Numbered from the stretch's first letter, positions 9,082 through 18,012 are shown. The stretch: DNA of 64,000 bases from Calorimonas adulescens (GCF_008274215.1 NZ_VTPS01000004.1:85712-149711); one strand, 5' to 3'. Notes: generated by a model from the letters alone, not told the origin. Numbers and translations are program-made.

Positions 9082-10356
9082 ATGAGTGTAATTGAAGACT
9101 TAATCAAAGATGTGGAAATACCAAAAATGGTTAAGATAAAACAACACTTCAAATCGGACAGGATTGTCCCTGAAGACATTCCTGATGCCATACATCACGA
9201 ACTGCATAAAGGCGATATCATTGAAAGGATAAGGCCTGGCCAGAGGGTAGGAATTACTGCCGGCAGCCGTGGCATAGCCAATATAGCACTTGTATTAAGA
9301 GAGATTGTAAAAAACATAAAATGCGTCGGTGCAGAACCATACATAATCCCCTGTATGGGAAGCCACGGCGGAGCAACAGCCCTGGGACAAAAAGAAGTCT
9401 TAGAAAGCCTTGGTATTACGGAAGAGTATACAGGGGCACCCATCCTCTCTTCAATGGAGGTAGTAAAGATAGGAGAGACGGCAAATGGCCTTGACGTATA
9501 CCTTGATAAGTATGCCTCAACAATGGATGCTATTATCCTCTTAAACAGGATAAAACCGCATACTGCTTTCAGGGGTGATGTAGAAAGCGGCCTTCAGAAG
9601 ATGATAGCCATAGGACTTGGCAAGCAAAAGGGTGCAGAAACGTGTCACGCAGCGGGTTTTGGCGAAATGCACAGAAACATAACCCAGATAGCTGATGTGG
9701 TACTTCAGAAGGTAAACATACCATTTGCCGTAGGCCTGATTGAAAACGCCTATGATGAAACGGCGAAGATAGTTGCACTCAGAAAAGAAGAAATAAGGGC
9801 TGAGGAACCAGCACTGTTAAGAATAGCCAAAGAAAATATGCCGCGTATCATGTTTAATGAGATAGATGTCCTGGTGATTGATGAAATAGGGAAGAACATC
9901 AGTGGGGATGGAATGGACCCTAATATAACAGGGAGATATCCTACTCCCTATGCATCAGGCGGACCAAAGGTATCAAAGATGGTGGTACTGGACCTTACCA
10001 GCGAATCCCATGGCAACGGCAACGGTATAGGCACTGCGGATTTTACAACCAGAAGATTTATGAATAAGATGAAATTGGAAGAGACATATCCCAATGCCCT
10101 GACATCCACCGTTACTGGCCCTGTCAAGATACCAATGATATTAAAAAATGACGAACTTGCTATAAAGGCTGCAATTAAGACATGCAACAGAAATCCGGCG
10201 GAGGGTATAAGGATGGTAAGGATAAAGAACACACTTAAATTGGAGGAAATATGGATCTCTGAGGCACTGCTCCCGTTGGCCAAGGAAAATAAAGATATTG
10301 ACATAATTGAAGTTCCTCATGAAATGGATTTTGATGATGAAGGCAACCTGTTCTAA
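9082..10356 (+). CDS. LarA-like (lactate racemase domain, DUF2088) protein
   Basis: The 424-residue protein resembles the nickel-pincer racemase/epimerase superfamily of LarA. Visible conserved stretches are GITAGSRGIANI near residue 57, PCMGSHGGATALGQ near 90, LNRIKPHTAFRGDVESGLQKM near 160 and GLGKQKGAETCHAAGFG near 180, rich in the His/Lys/Arg residues such enzymes use. No larB, larC or larE cofactor genes are in the window. Characterised LarA homologues include hydroxyacid racemases and a gluconate 2-epimerase, so epimerising the pathway's sugar acid is a reasonable guess. ATG 9082 has AAAGGG upstream at workable spacing; ATG 9070 is directly abutted by that site and is less likely. Confidence 0.8.
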   Translation: MSVIEDLIKDVEIPKMVKIKQHFKSDRIVPEDIPDAIHHELHKGDIIERIRPGQRVGITAGSRGIANIALVLREIVKNIKCVGAEPYIIPCMGSHGGATALGQKEVLESLGITEEYTGAPILSSMEVVKIGETANGLDVYLDKYASTMDAIILLNRIKPHTAFRGDVESGLQKMIAIGLGKQKGAETCHAAGFGEMHRNITQIADVVLQKVNIPFAVGLIENAYDETAKIVALRKEEIRAEEPALLRIAKENMPRIMFNEIDVLVIDEIGKNISGDGMDPNITGRYPTPYASGGPKVSKMVVLDLTSESHGNGNGIGTADFTTRRFMNKMKLEETYPNALTSTVTGPVKIPMILKNDELAIKAAIKTCNRNPAEGIRMVRIKNTLKLEEIWISEALLPLAKENKDIDIIEVPHEMDFDDEGNLF

Positions 10357-10454
10357 ATTTTTCTCTTCTCTTTACTTTGATACAATTTCCGGTTAAAATG
10401 TAATTAGAGGAATCGTTTTTCTGGTTCCTACTATGTACGGATGAGGTGGTTAAA

Positions 10455-11339
10455 TTGTTTAAAGGAGTTATTGTCCCAACGGTTACCCTCTTTGATGATG
10501 ATAGGAAAATAGATTTCAAGGCCAATGAGATTCAGATGAACAGGTTAATAGAAAGCGGTGTGAACGGCCTTTTCTATATGGGTACCACAGGTGAATTTAT
10601 GCACATGAATACCGATGAGAGAAAACAAATTATCAAATGGGCTGTAGAAGCTGCTGGTAAGAGGGTTCCCATACTGGTTGGGACAGGCTCAACAAACATT
10701 TATGAAACGGTGGAGCTTACCAATTATGCAAAAGAAGTAGGGGCAGACGCCGCTGTTGTCATTACGCCATATTATCTGCGGCTTACTCAAGAGGAGCTTT
10801 ACCACTACTATAGAAAGATTTTTAAACATACTGACATACATATACTTATATATAACTATCCTGACCTTTCCGGAAATAATATATCTCCTCAAACTGTTTC
10901 CCACCTTGCCATGGAGTACGAAAATCTGGTTGGTATCAAAGAGACCATTGAGAGTGTTTCACATATCAGGAAGATGATACTGGAGGTCAAGTCTATACGC
11001 CCTGATTTTTCAGTATTATGCGGATATGATGACCACACAATCAATACCCTTATCATGGGTGGAGATGGTGTAATAGGTGCACTGGCCAACATACGTCCCG
11101 ATGTGTTTGTGTCTTTATACAAGGCCTTCATTGCTGGTGATTGGGAATCCATTAGAGAATACAATTCAAAGATATTGAAACTCATGAAGCTGTATGACTT
11201 TAACCCGGTGTCTATGGTTGCCTTGAAGAAGGCATTAGAGATATTAAATATTACAAGAAATCCAAAGGTGAGGTTGCCCCATGCCAGCCTTACAGAGGTA
11301 GAGGTAAGGGATATACAGAGCATACTGGAGGACATTTAA
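10455..11339 (+). CDS. DapA-family (DHDPS/NAL) aldolase, probable keto-deoxy sugar acid aldolase
   Basis: Class I pyruvate-dependent aldolase or synthase of the dihydrodipicolinate synthase/N-acetylneuraminate lyase family. The 294-residue protein has the GGG/TTGE-type N-terminal motif (YMGTTGEFMHM near residue 39), the catalytic Y133 (LIYNYPDL) and the Schiff-base K162 (VGIKET). I choose TTG 10455 because GAGGTG ends 5 bases upstream; the in-frame GTG at 10446 lies within that site. No lysine biosynthesis genes are nearby, so cleavage of a 2-keto-3-deoxy sugar acid is more likely than DapA function. The short gap before it contains a small hairpin (AGGAATC/GGTTCCT around 10408-10431). Confidence 0.88.
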   Translation: MFKGVIVPTVTLFDDDRKIDFKANEIQMNRLIESGVNGLFYMGTTGEFMHMNTDERKQIIKWAVEAAGKRVPILVGTGSTNIYETVELTNYAKEVGADAAVVITPYYLRLTQEELYHYYRKIFKHTDIHILIYNYPDLSGNNISPQTVSHLAMEYENLVGIKETIESVSHIRKMILEVKSIRPDFSVLCGYDDHTINTLIMGGDGVIGALANIRPDVFVSLYKAFIAGDWESIREYNSKILKLMKLYDFNPVSMVALKKALEILNITRNPKVRLPHASLTEVEVRDIQSILEDI

Positions 11340-11351
11340 ACGTTCAGGGTG

Positions 11352-11379
11352 TTGACAATACTTTAATATATGCTATAAT
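11352..11379 (+). promoter_or_regulatory. Sigma-A promoter of the thrS leader
   Basis: A perfect -35 TTGACA (11352-11357), a 16-base spacer and a perfect -10 TATAAT (11374-11379). It lies immediately upstream of the T-box leader and directs transcription into it. Confidence 0.85.
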
Positions 11380-11387
11380 ATATCACA

Positions 11388-11610
11388 ATAAAAGCGATGA
11401 AGAGAAGAGTAACCCTGGGAGGCTTTAAAGAGAGAAGGTACCACCGGCTGAAAGTACCTTTAAGCGACAAACAGGGCGAAGACCATCTCGAAGCTGTGGG
11501 CTGAAATATAGTAAGCCTCACCGGCAGAGCCGTTATCTTATTGAGAAGTAATTAGGGTGGAACCACGAAGACCCCTTCGTCCCTGCATGGGATGAAGGGG
11601 TTAATTTTAT
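11388..11610 (+). promoter_or_regulatory. T-box leader controlling thrS (tRNA-Thr sensing)
   Basis: The leader shows the hallmarks of a T-box: a stem I region with AGAGAAGAGTAACC near 11400, and the conserved 14-base T-box sequence AGGGTGGAACCACG at 11554-11567. Next comes an intrinsic terminator: ACCCCTTCGTCC, a short loop and GATGAAGGGGTT, followed by AATTTTATT (about 11570-11607). An ACC triplet in the GGTACCACCGG segment near 11440 is a plausible threonine specifier. Uncharged tRNA-Thr would stabilise the antiterminator and let transcription enter thrS. Confidence 0.93.
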
Positions 11611-11629
11611 TGTGAAGGAGTGATTTTGT

Positions 11630-13540
11630 ATGGTTAAAGTGACATTGCCAGATGAAAGCATAATAGAGGTAGAAGAGGGCACAAGAGTGATAGATGTAGC
11701 AAAGATGATAGGTAGTAGCCTGGCAAAAAATGCCTTGGGTGGTATGGAGGACAACCGTGTAGTTGGGCTAAGGCACCCTCTGAATAAGGATTGCCGTTTA
11801 AGGATACTCACATTTGAGGATGAAGACGGCAGAAGGATACTCAGACATACTGCCTCACACGTCATGGCACAGGCAGTAAAGAGACTTTTCCCGGGAGCAA
11901 AGCTGGCAATTGGTCCGGCAATTGAAACGGGTTTTTACTACGATTTTGATATCGATAGGCCCTTTACGCCTGAAGATTTTGCAGCCATAGAGGCAGAGAT
12001 GAAGAAGATTGTTGAGGCAGACTATCCAGTAATAAGGGAAGTAAAGACAAAAGAAGAGGCACTGCAGTTTATGAGAGAAAAGGATGAGCCGTATAAGGTA
12101 GAGCTTATAGAGGCACTTCCTGATGATGCTACAATCACCTTTTATACTCAAGGGGAATTCACTGACCTGTGTGCGGGCCCGCATCTGCCATCCACTGGCA
12201 TGGTAAGGGCGTTTAAACTGCTCTCTGTAGCGGGTGCTTACTGGAGGGGTGATGAGCATAACAAGATGCTGCAGAGGATATACGGCACAGCCTTTGTAAG
12301 ACAAAAGGACCTGGATGATTACCTGAATATGTTAGAAGAGGCTAAAAAGAGAGACCACAGGAAACTGGGCAAGGAGCTGGATCTCTTCAGCATACAAGAA
12401 GAGGGGCCTGGCTTTCCTTTCTTTCATCCTAAAGGGATGATCCTGCGAAATGAACTGGAGGATTTCTGGAAGGCAGAGCATATTAAGAGAGGCTATCAGG
12501 AGATCAAGACCCCTATAATATTAAATGAGGAACTGTGGCATCGTTCGGGACACTGGGACCACTATAAAGACAACATGTATTTTACAACAATAGATGAGGC
12601 TACCTACGCTATAAAGCCGATGAACTGCCCTGGCGCCATACTGGTCTACAATACCCATCTTCACAGCTACAGGGAACTTCCCATAAGGCTTGCTGAGCTG
12701 GGATTGGTCCACAGGCACGAGCTTTCTGGCGTTTTACACGGCCTCATGAGGGTGAGGTGCTTTACTCAGGATGATGCCCATATATTCATGACGCCTGAGC
12801 AGGTAAGGGATGAGATACTTGGTGTGATTGACCTTGCAGATTATGTCTACAATCTTTTTGGATTTGACTACCATGTTGAGCTCTCCACAAGGCCGGAAAA
12901 TTCTATGGGCACCGATGAGCAGTGGAACATGGCTACAGATGCTTTGAGAGACGCATTAGAGGCAAAGGGGATAAACTATAAGGTGAATGAGGGCGATGGC
13001 GCATTTTATGGGCCAAAGATTGACTTCCATTTAAAAGACAGCATAGGCAGGACATGGCAGTGCGGTACCATACAGCTGGACTTTCAGATGCCCGAAAGGT
13101 TTGACCTGGTATATATTGGGCCGGATGGTGAAAAACACAGGCCGGTAATGGTTCACAGGACAATCCTTGGTAGCATAGAGAGATTTATAGGAATCCTCAC
13201 CGAGCAGTTTGCAGGGGCCTTCCCTGTGTGGCTGTCACCAGTTCAGGTCAGGGTTATACCGATTACAGACAGGCATAAGGATTATGCGGCCTGCGTATTA
13301 AACAGGATAAGAGAGACAGGGATAAGGGCTGATATGGATGACAGGAATGAAAAGGTAGGGTACAAGATAAGGGAGGGTGAAATGCAGAAAATACCGTACA
13401 TGCTGATTGCAGGAGATAAAGAGGTGGAAGCCAGTGGTGTCTCAGTGAGAGAAAGAAAAGGCGGAGACATGGGATGCATGAGTCTGGATGCCTTTATAGA
13501 TATGGTGAAGGAGAAGATAAATACTAAGGCTATAGATTAG
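11630..13540 (+). CDS. thrS: Threonyl-tRNA synthetase
   Basis: Charges tRNA-Thr with threonine in the cytoplasm. At 636 residues it is full length. Domains in order: TGS (about 1-62); the editing domain with HTASHVMAQAVKRLFPG and the CAGPHLPSTG metal motif; the class II catalytic core with zinc ligand C333 in MNCPGA, then RHELSGVLHGLMRVRCFTQDDAH; and the anticodon-binding domain from about residue 535. ATG 11630 has GAAGGAG upstream. It is controlled by the T-box leader and ends at a strong terminator, so it is a single-gene unit. Confidence 0.98.
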   Translation: MVKVTLPDESIIEVEEGTRVIDVAKMIGSSLAKNALGGMEDNRVVGLRHPLNKDCRLRILTFEDEDGRRILRHTASHVMAQAVKRLFPGAKLAIGPAIETGFYYDFDIDRPFTPEDFAAIEAEMKKIVEADYPVIREVKTKEEALQFMREKDEPYKVELIEALPDDATITFYTQGEFTDLCAGPHLPSTGMVRAFKLLSVAGAYWRGDEHNKMLQRIYGTAFVRQKDLDDYLNMLEEAKKRDHRKLGKELDLFSIQEEGPGFPFFHPKGMILRNELEDFWKAEHIKRGYQEIKTPIILNEELWHRSGHWDHYKDNMYFTTIDEATYAIKPMNCPGAILVYNTHLHSYRELPIRLAELGLVHRHELSGVLHGLMRVRCFTQDDAHIFMTPEQVRDEILGVIDLADYVYNLFGFDYHVELSTRPENSMGTDEQWNMATDALRDALEAKGINYKVNEGDGAFYGPKIDFHLKDSIGRTWQCGTIQLDFQMPERFDLVYIGPDGEKHRPVMVHRTILGSIERFIGILTEQFAGAFPVWLSPVQVRVIPITDRHKDYAACVLNRIRETGIRADMDDRNEKVGYKIREGEMQKIPYMLIAGDKEVEASGVSVRERKGGDMGCMSLDAFIDMVKEKINTKAID

Positions 13541-13564
13541 AGCGGGGTATTTCCCCGCTTTTTT
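13541..13564 (+). terminator. Intrinsic terminator after thrS
   Basis: GCGGGG / CCCCGC stem (13542-13558) with a short TATTT-type loop, followed by a run of six T. It begins directly after the thrS stop. Confidence 0.92.
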
Positions 13565-13594
13565 ATGGTATAATCTTGAATGGAGGTGGTATTT

Positions 13595-14677
13595 GTGCCA
13601 GGAGTAAAACATGGGGGCGATATATATTCCATAGCGAGAGAATATGGTTTTAAGCCTGAGGATATTTTAGACTTCAGCGGGAATATAAACCCGCTGGGTA
13701 TGCCTGAATCGGTAAAGAGGGCAATAATAGAGAATCTCGATATCCTTTCCAAGTATCCCGATCCTGAGTATCTGGATTTAAGGCAGGCGATCTATAAGTA
13801 CTCGGGAGTTAGACCTGAAAATATTATTGTGGGAAATGGTGGCACAGAGCTGATATCCCTTTTCTTTAAGATCTTAAACCCCCGATCTGGGTTGATACTG
13901 ATGCCCACATACTCTGAATATGAGAGGGAGATTATGATAAATGGTGGTAGATACGAGTACTACAGATTGAAAGAAGAGAGGGACTTTGTACCTGAGGTGG
14001 ATGATATAATAAATTGCATAGCAGGTCATGATCTTTTGGTTGTATGCAATCCAAATAATCCAACCGGCCAGGCCATTTATACTGACGATATGATAAAAAT
14101 TTTAGCGAAGGCTAAAAAATGTGGCTGCTTTGTCTTTGTAGACGAGACATATGTCGAGTTTGTAGAGGATATTGATAGTGTAAGTGCAGCCAGACTTGTG
14201 AATGAATTTGACAACCTGTTTATAATAAGGGGTATTTCCAAGTTTTTTGGCACTCCTGGTCTAAGGATAGGGTATGGACTTACAAGTAACAAAGAGATCA
14301 TGGAAAAGATGCTCTTCATAAAGGACCCATGGACTGTAAGTTCTATAGCACAGGTTGCTGGCCAGGCCGTATTTGGTGATATAGAATATCAGGAGAGATC
14401 TAAAAAATTGATCAGGGAAGAAAGAGAATATATTTCTAAAGAAATGAGCCGCTTTACAAATATAAAAGCTTACAATACTACAGCTAACTTCTTTTTGTGC
14501 AAAATACTGGATAACCACAGTGCCTCTGCTTTAAGGGAACATCTTTTAAGATATGCCATGGATGTGCGGGATGCGTCAAATTTTCCGTATCTCAGTGATG
14601 CTTTTTTTAGATTTTGTATACTCGATAGGGAAGATAACGAGAAATTAATAAAATTACTTAATGTTTTCTTTAACTGA
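13595..14677 (+). CDS. PLP aminotransferase of the HisC/CobD (threonine-phosphate decarboxylase) type
   Basis: Fold-type I PLP enzyme of 360 residues. It begins with HGGDIYS, the typical opening of CobD-like L-threonine-O-3-phosphate decarboxylases, and has CNPNNPTGQ near residue 148, VDETYVEF near 178 and the PLP lysine K216 in SKFFGTPGLRIGYG. Histidinol-phosphate aminotransferase is the close alternative; no his or cob genes are nearby to decide. I start at GTG 13595 because GGAGGTGG is 5 bases upstream; an ATG at 13580 overlaps that site. A TATAAT at 13569 could be its own -10 box. Confidence 0.82.
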   Translation: MPGVKHGGDIYSIAREYGFKPEDILDFSGNINPLGMPESVKRAIIENLDILSKYPDPEYLDLRQAIYKYSGVRPENIIVGNGGTELISLFFKILNPRSGLILMPTYSEYEREIMINGGRYEYYRLKEERDFVPEVDDIINCIAGHDLLVVCNPNNPTGQAIYTDDMIKILAKAKKCGCFVFVDETYVEFVEDIDSVSAARLVNEFDNLFIIRGISKFFGTPGLRIGYGLTSNKEIMEKMLFIKDPWTVSSIAQVAGQAVFGDIEYQERSKKLIREEREYISKEMSRFTNIKAYNTTANFFLCKILDNHSASALREHLLRYAMDVRDASNFPYLSDAFFRFCILDREDNEKLIKLLNVFFN

Positions 14678-14679
14678 TG

Positions 14680-14708
14680 TTGACAGCTTCAATATAAGAT
14701 GCTAAAAT
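14680..14708 (+). promoter_or_regulatory. Promoter of the infC-rpmI-rplT operon
   Basis: -35 TTGACA (14680-14685), a 17-base spacer and -10 TAAAAT (14703-14708). It starts 2 bases after the stop of the preceding aminotransferase gene and feeds the infC leader. Confidence 0.8.
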
Positions 14709-14724
14709 TGTTTTGAACAATAAA

Positions 14725-14813
14725 GTAGAAGCATCCGCTTCTCACCCGACCTTCAGGCTACGGGTCAATACATGTTTTGATGTATTGGAGCGGGTGTTTT
14801 ACCTGCTTTTTTA
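14725..14813 (+). promoter_or_regulatory. infC/L20-type autoregulatory leader with intrinsic terminator
   Basis: The leader folds into AGAAG/CTTCT (14727-14742), CCCG/CGGG (14745-14764) and AATACAT/ATGTATT (14768-14787). It ends in a terminator hairpin GCGGGT/ACCTGC (14790-14806) with six T. CACCCG at 14743 can instead pair with CGGGTG at 14791, giving mutually exclusive folds. Position and layout match the leaders known in Firmicutes in which ribosomal protein L20 represses the infC operon; the family assignment is from memory and not computed. Confidence 0.78.
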
Positions 14814-14840
14814 TTGGGAAAAATTAGGAGGTGTATTTTT

Positions 14841-15356
14841 ATCAGCAAAGAACTTCAGGTTAATGAAGAGATTAGAGACCATGAAGTGCGTCTTATTGAC
14901 GTAGATGGAAAACAGCTTGGGATAATGTCGTCAAAAGAAGCCCTTGCCATTGCAGAAGAGAAACATTTAGACCTGGTCAAGGTATCTCCAGATGCCAAAC
15001 CGCCTGTCTGCAGGCTGATGGATTATGGCAAGTACAGGTATGAACTCAGTAAGAAAGAAAAGGAAGCCCGTAAGAAGCAGAGGGTTATCAATGTAAAAGA
15101 AATCAGGATGAGACCTTCTATAGAAGAGCATGACTTTATGGTAAAGGTCAAGAGTGCAATCAGGTTTCTGGAAGATGGCGACAAGGTAAAAGTAACTATC
15201 AGGTTTCGTGGTAGAGAAATGGACCATGCTTCTCTTGCAGAAGAGCTTTTATACCAGTTTGCAGACAAGCTAAAGGAAGTAGGAAAAGTTGAAAAAAAAC
15301 CGGAGTTAGAGGGCAAGAATCTAAGTATAGTGGTTTCACCAATCAATGCAAAATGA
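14841..15356 (+). CDS. infC: Translation initiation factor IF-3 (non-canonical ATC start)
   Basis: IF-3 binds the 30S subunit, prevents 50S joining and checks start codons. The 171-residue protein is full length: N-domain with EIRDHEVRLID and the linker GKYRYELSKKEKEARKKQ, and a C-domain starting at VKEIRMRPSIEEHDF. No ATG or GTG fits the N-terminus. An AGGAGGTG site (14826-14833) points 7 bases downstream to ATC (14841), where the reading gives ISKELQVNEE, matching the N-terminus of other IF-3s. Rare AUU/AUC starts in infC are a known feedback device because IF-3 rejects them. The gene is first in the infC-rpmI-rplT operon. Confidence 0.95.
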   Translation: MSKELQVNEEIRDHEVRLIDVDGKQLGIMSSKEALAIAEEKHLDLVKVSPDAKPPVCRLMDYGKYRYELSKKEKEARKKQRVINVKEIRMRPSIEEHDFMVKVKSAIRFLEDGDKVKVTIRFRGREMDHASLAEELLYQFADKLKEVGKVEKKPELEGKNLSIVVSPINAK

Positions 15357-15368
15357 GGAGGAATATTT

Positions 15369-15569
15369 ATGCCAAAAATGAAGACCCACAGGGGTGCAGC
15401 CAAACGCTTCAGATATACAAAGAATGGCAAAATAAAAAGGTTTAAGGCTTATAAGAGCCATTTGCTGAGCGGTAAAACCAGAAAGCGGAAGAGAAATCTT
15501 CGCAAAGCTACACTGGTGCATGCCTCAGATATGAAACGAGTAAAGATTTTATTACCATATGCAAAATAG
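15369..15569 (+). CDS. rpmI: Ribosomal protein L35
   Basis: A small basic large-subunit protein of 66 residues, starting [14 protein letters not shown] and containing [16 protein letters not shown], both diagnostic for bL35. A GAGGAGG site precedes ATG 15369. It sits 12 bases after infC and 12 bases before rplT in the conserved order. Confidence 0.98.
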   Translation: MPKMKTHRGAAKRFRYTKNGKIKRFKAYKSHLLSGKTRKRKRNLRKATLVHASDMKRVKILLPYAK

Positions 15570-15581
15570 GAGGAGTTATAT

Positions 15582-15941
15582 ATGGCTAGAATAAAGGCAG
15601 GCAAGGTGACACATAAGAGACATAAAAAGATCTTAAAACTGGCAAAGGGATATTACGGGGCAAAGAGCAAGAGATTCAGGATGGCAAATCAGGCTGTCAT
15701 GAAGTCTCTTCAGTATGCATATATTGGCAGGAAGCTTAAGAAGAGAGATTTCAGAAAACTCTGGATTACCAGGATAAATGCTGCGGCCAGAATGAATGGC
15801 ATTTCGTACAGCAGACTGATAAATGGCCTTAAGCTGGCAGGGGTAAATATCAACAGGAAGATGTTGGCAGATATGGCCGTCAATGATTCTAATGCGTTTG
15901 CTGAACTGGTGGCACTGGCAAAAGAAAAGCTAAATGCATAA
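15582..15941 (+). CDS. rplT: Ribosomal protein L20
   Basis: Primary 23S rRNA-binding protein essential for early 50S assembly, and in Firmicutes the usual repressor of its own operon through the leader. The 119-residue protein starts [20 protein letters not shown] and contains [20 protein letters not shown] and [19 protein letters not shown], diagnostic for bL20. AGGAGG precedes ATG 15582. The operon ends with the hairpin that follows. Confidence 0.98.
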   Translation: MARIKAGKVTHKRHKKILKLAKGYYGAKSKRFRMANQAVMKSLQYAYIGRKLKKRDFRKLWITRINAAARMNGISYSRLINGLKLAGVNINRKMLADMAVNDSNAFAELVALAKEKLNA

Positions 15942-15960
15942 AGGCCTTATGGCCTTTTGT
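15938..15960 (+). terminator. Probable terminator after rplT
   Basis: AAAGGCC / GGCCTTTT stem around a TTAT loop right at the rplT stop, followed by GTAGTTTTC. The T tract is imperfect, so some read-through into the potassium transporter genes is possible. Confidence 0.6.
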
Positions 15961-15970
15961 AGTTTTCAGC

Positions 15971-17338
15971 ATGGAAGGTGATAAAATTTTAGTAAATATC
16001 AAGAAATTAATAAGACCATGGATACAACCCACAAGGGTTGTTGTTTTCAGTTTTGGAGTTCTAATATTAGCAGGTACTATCTTGCTTATGCTTCCAATTT
16101 CGTCAAAAAGTGGTGATGTTACACCGTTTATCAATGCACTTTTTACTGCTACTTCAGCAGTTTGTGTAACAGGGCTTGTTGTGGTAGATACAGCCAGTTA
16201 CTGGTCAACCTTTGGACAGTTTGTTATATTGTGCCTCATACAGGCAGGCGGGCTTGGCACGATGATGATAGTTACTATGTTTGCGCTTCTTATGGGGCGT
16301 AGGATTAGCTTGCGAGAGAGACTTACCATGCAGGAAGCATTTAACCAGTATTCCATGGCAGGCCTTGTCCGGCTGGCTAAGGAAATAATGGAGGTAACCA
16401 TCATATTTGAAGGGATTGGGGCCCTGGTCTTATTTATAAGGTTTTTAAGAGAAATGCCGCCTGTCAAAGCCATTTATTATGGTGTATTTCATGCTGTTTC
16501 TGCTTTTAATAATGCAGGTTTTGACCTTATGGGCGGGTTTAATAGTTTTACTGGATATACAGAAGATATTGTTATCAATATTACGCTCATGGTCCTTATA
16601 GTTGTTGGTGGCATAGGCTTTACGGTAATAGTAGATATAATCCAGCGGAAAAAATTCAGAAAACTAACCCTGCATTCAAAGCTTGTAATAACGATAACTA
16701 TATTTTTAATACTAGCATCATCTATAGTATTCTTTATACTTGAACACAACAATGCTGCTACAATGGGAAAACTGAGCCTAAAGGGCAAGATACTGGCTTC
16801 GCTATTTCAGTCAGTAACACCGAGGACGGCAGGTTTTAATACGATACCAGAGGACAGTATGAGGACAGCAAGCATTTTTACTACCCTGATCCTTATGTTC
16901 ATAGGGGCATCACCTGGTGGTACTGGAGGTGGAATTAAAACATCCACCTTTGGGGTAATCCTGTTTACTGTTATATCGATAATTAATGGCAGAGAAGATA
17001 CCGAGATATATAAGAGGAGAATCCCTAAGTTTGTTGTATACAGGTCCCTGGCCATAGTTTTTATCTCAATGCTCATAGTTATGGGCACTACCGCTGTTTT
17101 GTCAATTGTTCAAGATGCGGATTTTATGACCTTGCTGTTTGAGTCTACATCAGCCTTTGCTACTGTGGGACTGAGTTTGGGTTTAACCCCTCACCTTACA
17201 ACAATAGGGAAAGCATTCATTATTTTTAATATGTATGCTGGAAGAGTGGGGCCACTTACACTTGCTCTGGCCATAGGGCACAGAAGGAAAAATATAAATG
17301 GCTATAAATATCCAGAGGAAAAGATTATAGTAGGATAG
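15971..17338 (+). CDS. ktrB: Potassium uptake channel subunit, TrkH/KtrB family
   Basis: Membrane subunit of a Trk/Ktr K+ uptake system. The 455-residue protein has four membrane-pore-membrane repeats; selectivity-filter-like segments include TSAVCVTGLVVVDT near residue 60, NAGFDLMGG near 180, TPRTAGFNT near 285 and TVGLSLGLTP near 400. The next gene is its RCK regulatory partner, 11 bases downstream. ATG 15971 lacks a clear ribosome binding site; a GGAAGGTGA lies just inside the frame, so a non-standard start some residues later (near ILVNIKK) is possible. Confidence 0.93.
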   Translation: MEGDKILVNIKKLIRPWIQPTRVVVFSFGVLILAGTILLMLPISSKSGDVTPFINALFTATSAVCVTGLVVVDTASYWSTFGQFVILCLIQAGGLGTMMIVTMFALLMGRRISLRERLTMQEAFNQYSMAGLVRLAKEIMEVTIIFEGIGALVLFIRFLREMPPVKAIYYGVFHAVSAFNNAGFDLMGGFNSFTGYTEDIVINITLMVLIVVGGIGFTVIVDIIQRKKFRKLTLHSKLVITITIFLILASSIVFFILEHNNAATMGKLSLKGKILASLFQSVTPRTAGFNTIPEDSMRTASIFTTLILMFIGASPGGTGGGIKTSTFGVILFTVISIINGREDTEIYKRRIPKFVVYRSLAIVFISMLIVMGTTAVLSIVQDADFMTLLFESTSAFATVGLSLGLTPHLTTIGKAFIIFNMYAGRVGPLTLALAIGHRRKNINGYKYPEEKIIVG

Positions 17339-17349
17339 AAGGTGAAATA

Positions 17350-18012
17350 ATGAAACAGTTTGGAGTTATAGGGCTTGGCAGGTTTGGATTCAGTGTTGCC
17401 ACCTCTCTTTACGAGATGGGATATGATGTACTTGCAGTAGATATTGACGAGCAGATTGTTCAGGACATATCAGACCGGGTTACACATGCGGTGCAGGCTG
17501 ACGCTACAGATGAGAACATTATAAGGTCACTGGGCATAAGGAATCTGGATGTTGTAATTGTAACAATAGGTTCTAATATTCAGGCCAGTATAATGGTGAC
17601 CATGATAGTAAAAGAACTGGGCGTAAAATTTGTTGTTGCCAAGGCACAAAGCGATTTACATGCCAAGGTCCTTTACAAGGTCGGGGCTGACAGGGTGGTG
17701 TTTCCAGAGAGGGATATGGGAATCAGGGTAGCGAGAAATCTTGTATCATCCAAGGTTTTAGACTATATTGAATTATCAAAGGATTACAGTATCGTGGAGA
17801 TAGAACCTATGATAGAGTGGATAGGCCTGTCACTAAAAGAGATAGGTATACGCCAGAACCATGGCCTTAATGTGGTGGCTGTGAGAAAAAATAAAGAGGA
17901 TATAGTGGTGTCTCCAGGTCCAGAGTATGTGATAAATGAGGATGATATACTGGTGGTTATAGGGGAAAATCGCAACCTGCGCAAGTTTGAGAAAAAGGAT
18001 GAGGGAGAATGA
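17350..18012 (+). CDS. ktrA: Potassium uptake regulatory subunit, TrkA/KtrA family
   Basis: Cytosolic gating ring subunit that binds nucleotides and controls the KtrB pore. The 220 residues contain an RCK_N Rossmann domain (GLGRFGFSVATSL near residue 6; acidic end of strand 2 at AVDIDE) and an RCK_C domain from about 135 to the end. GAAGGTGA precedes ATG 17350. Its stop overlaps the start of the following rRNA methylase by 4 bases. Confidence 0.95.
   Translation: MKQFGVIGLGRFGFSVATSLYEMGYDVLAVDIDEQIVQDISDRVTHAVQADATDENIIRSLGIRNLDVVIVTIGSNIQASIMVTMIVKELGVKFVVAKAQSDLHAKVLYKVGADRVVFPERDMGIRVARNLVSSKVLDYIELSKDYSIVEIEPMIEWIGLSLKEIGIRQNHGLNVVAVRKNKEDIVVSPGPEYVINEDDILVVIGENRNLRKFEKKDEGE

Noticed and set aside
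10235..10525. Minus-strand frame crossing the LarA-like/DapA-like junction
   Set aside because: No recognisable domain and it spans the start signal of the downstream gene.
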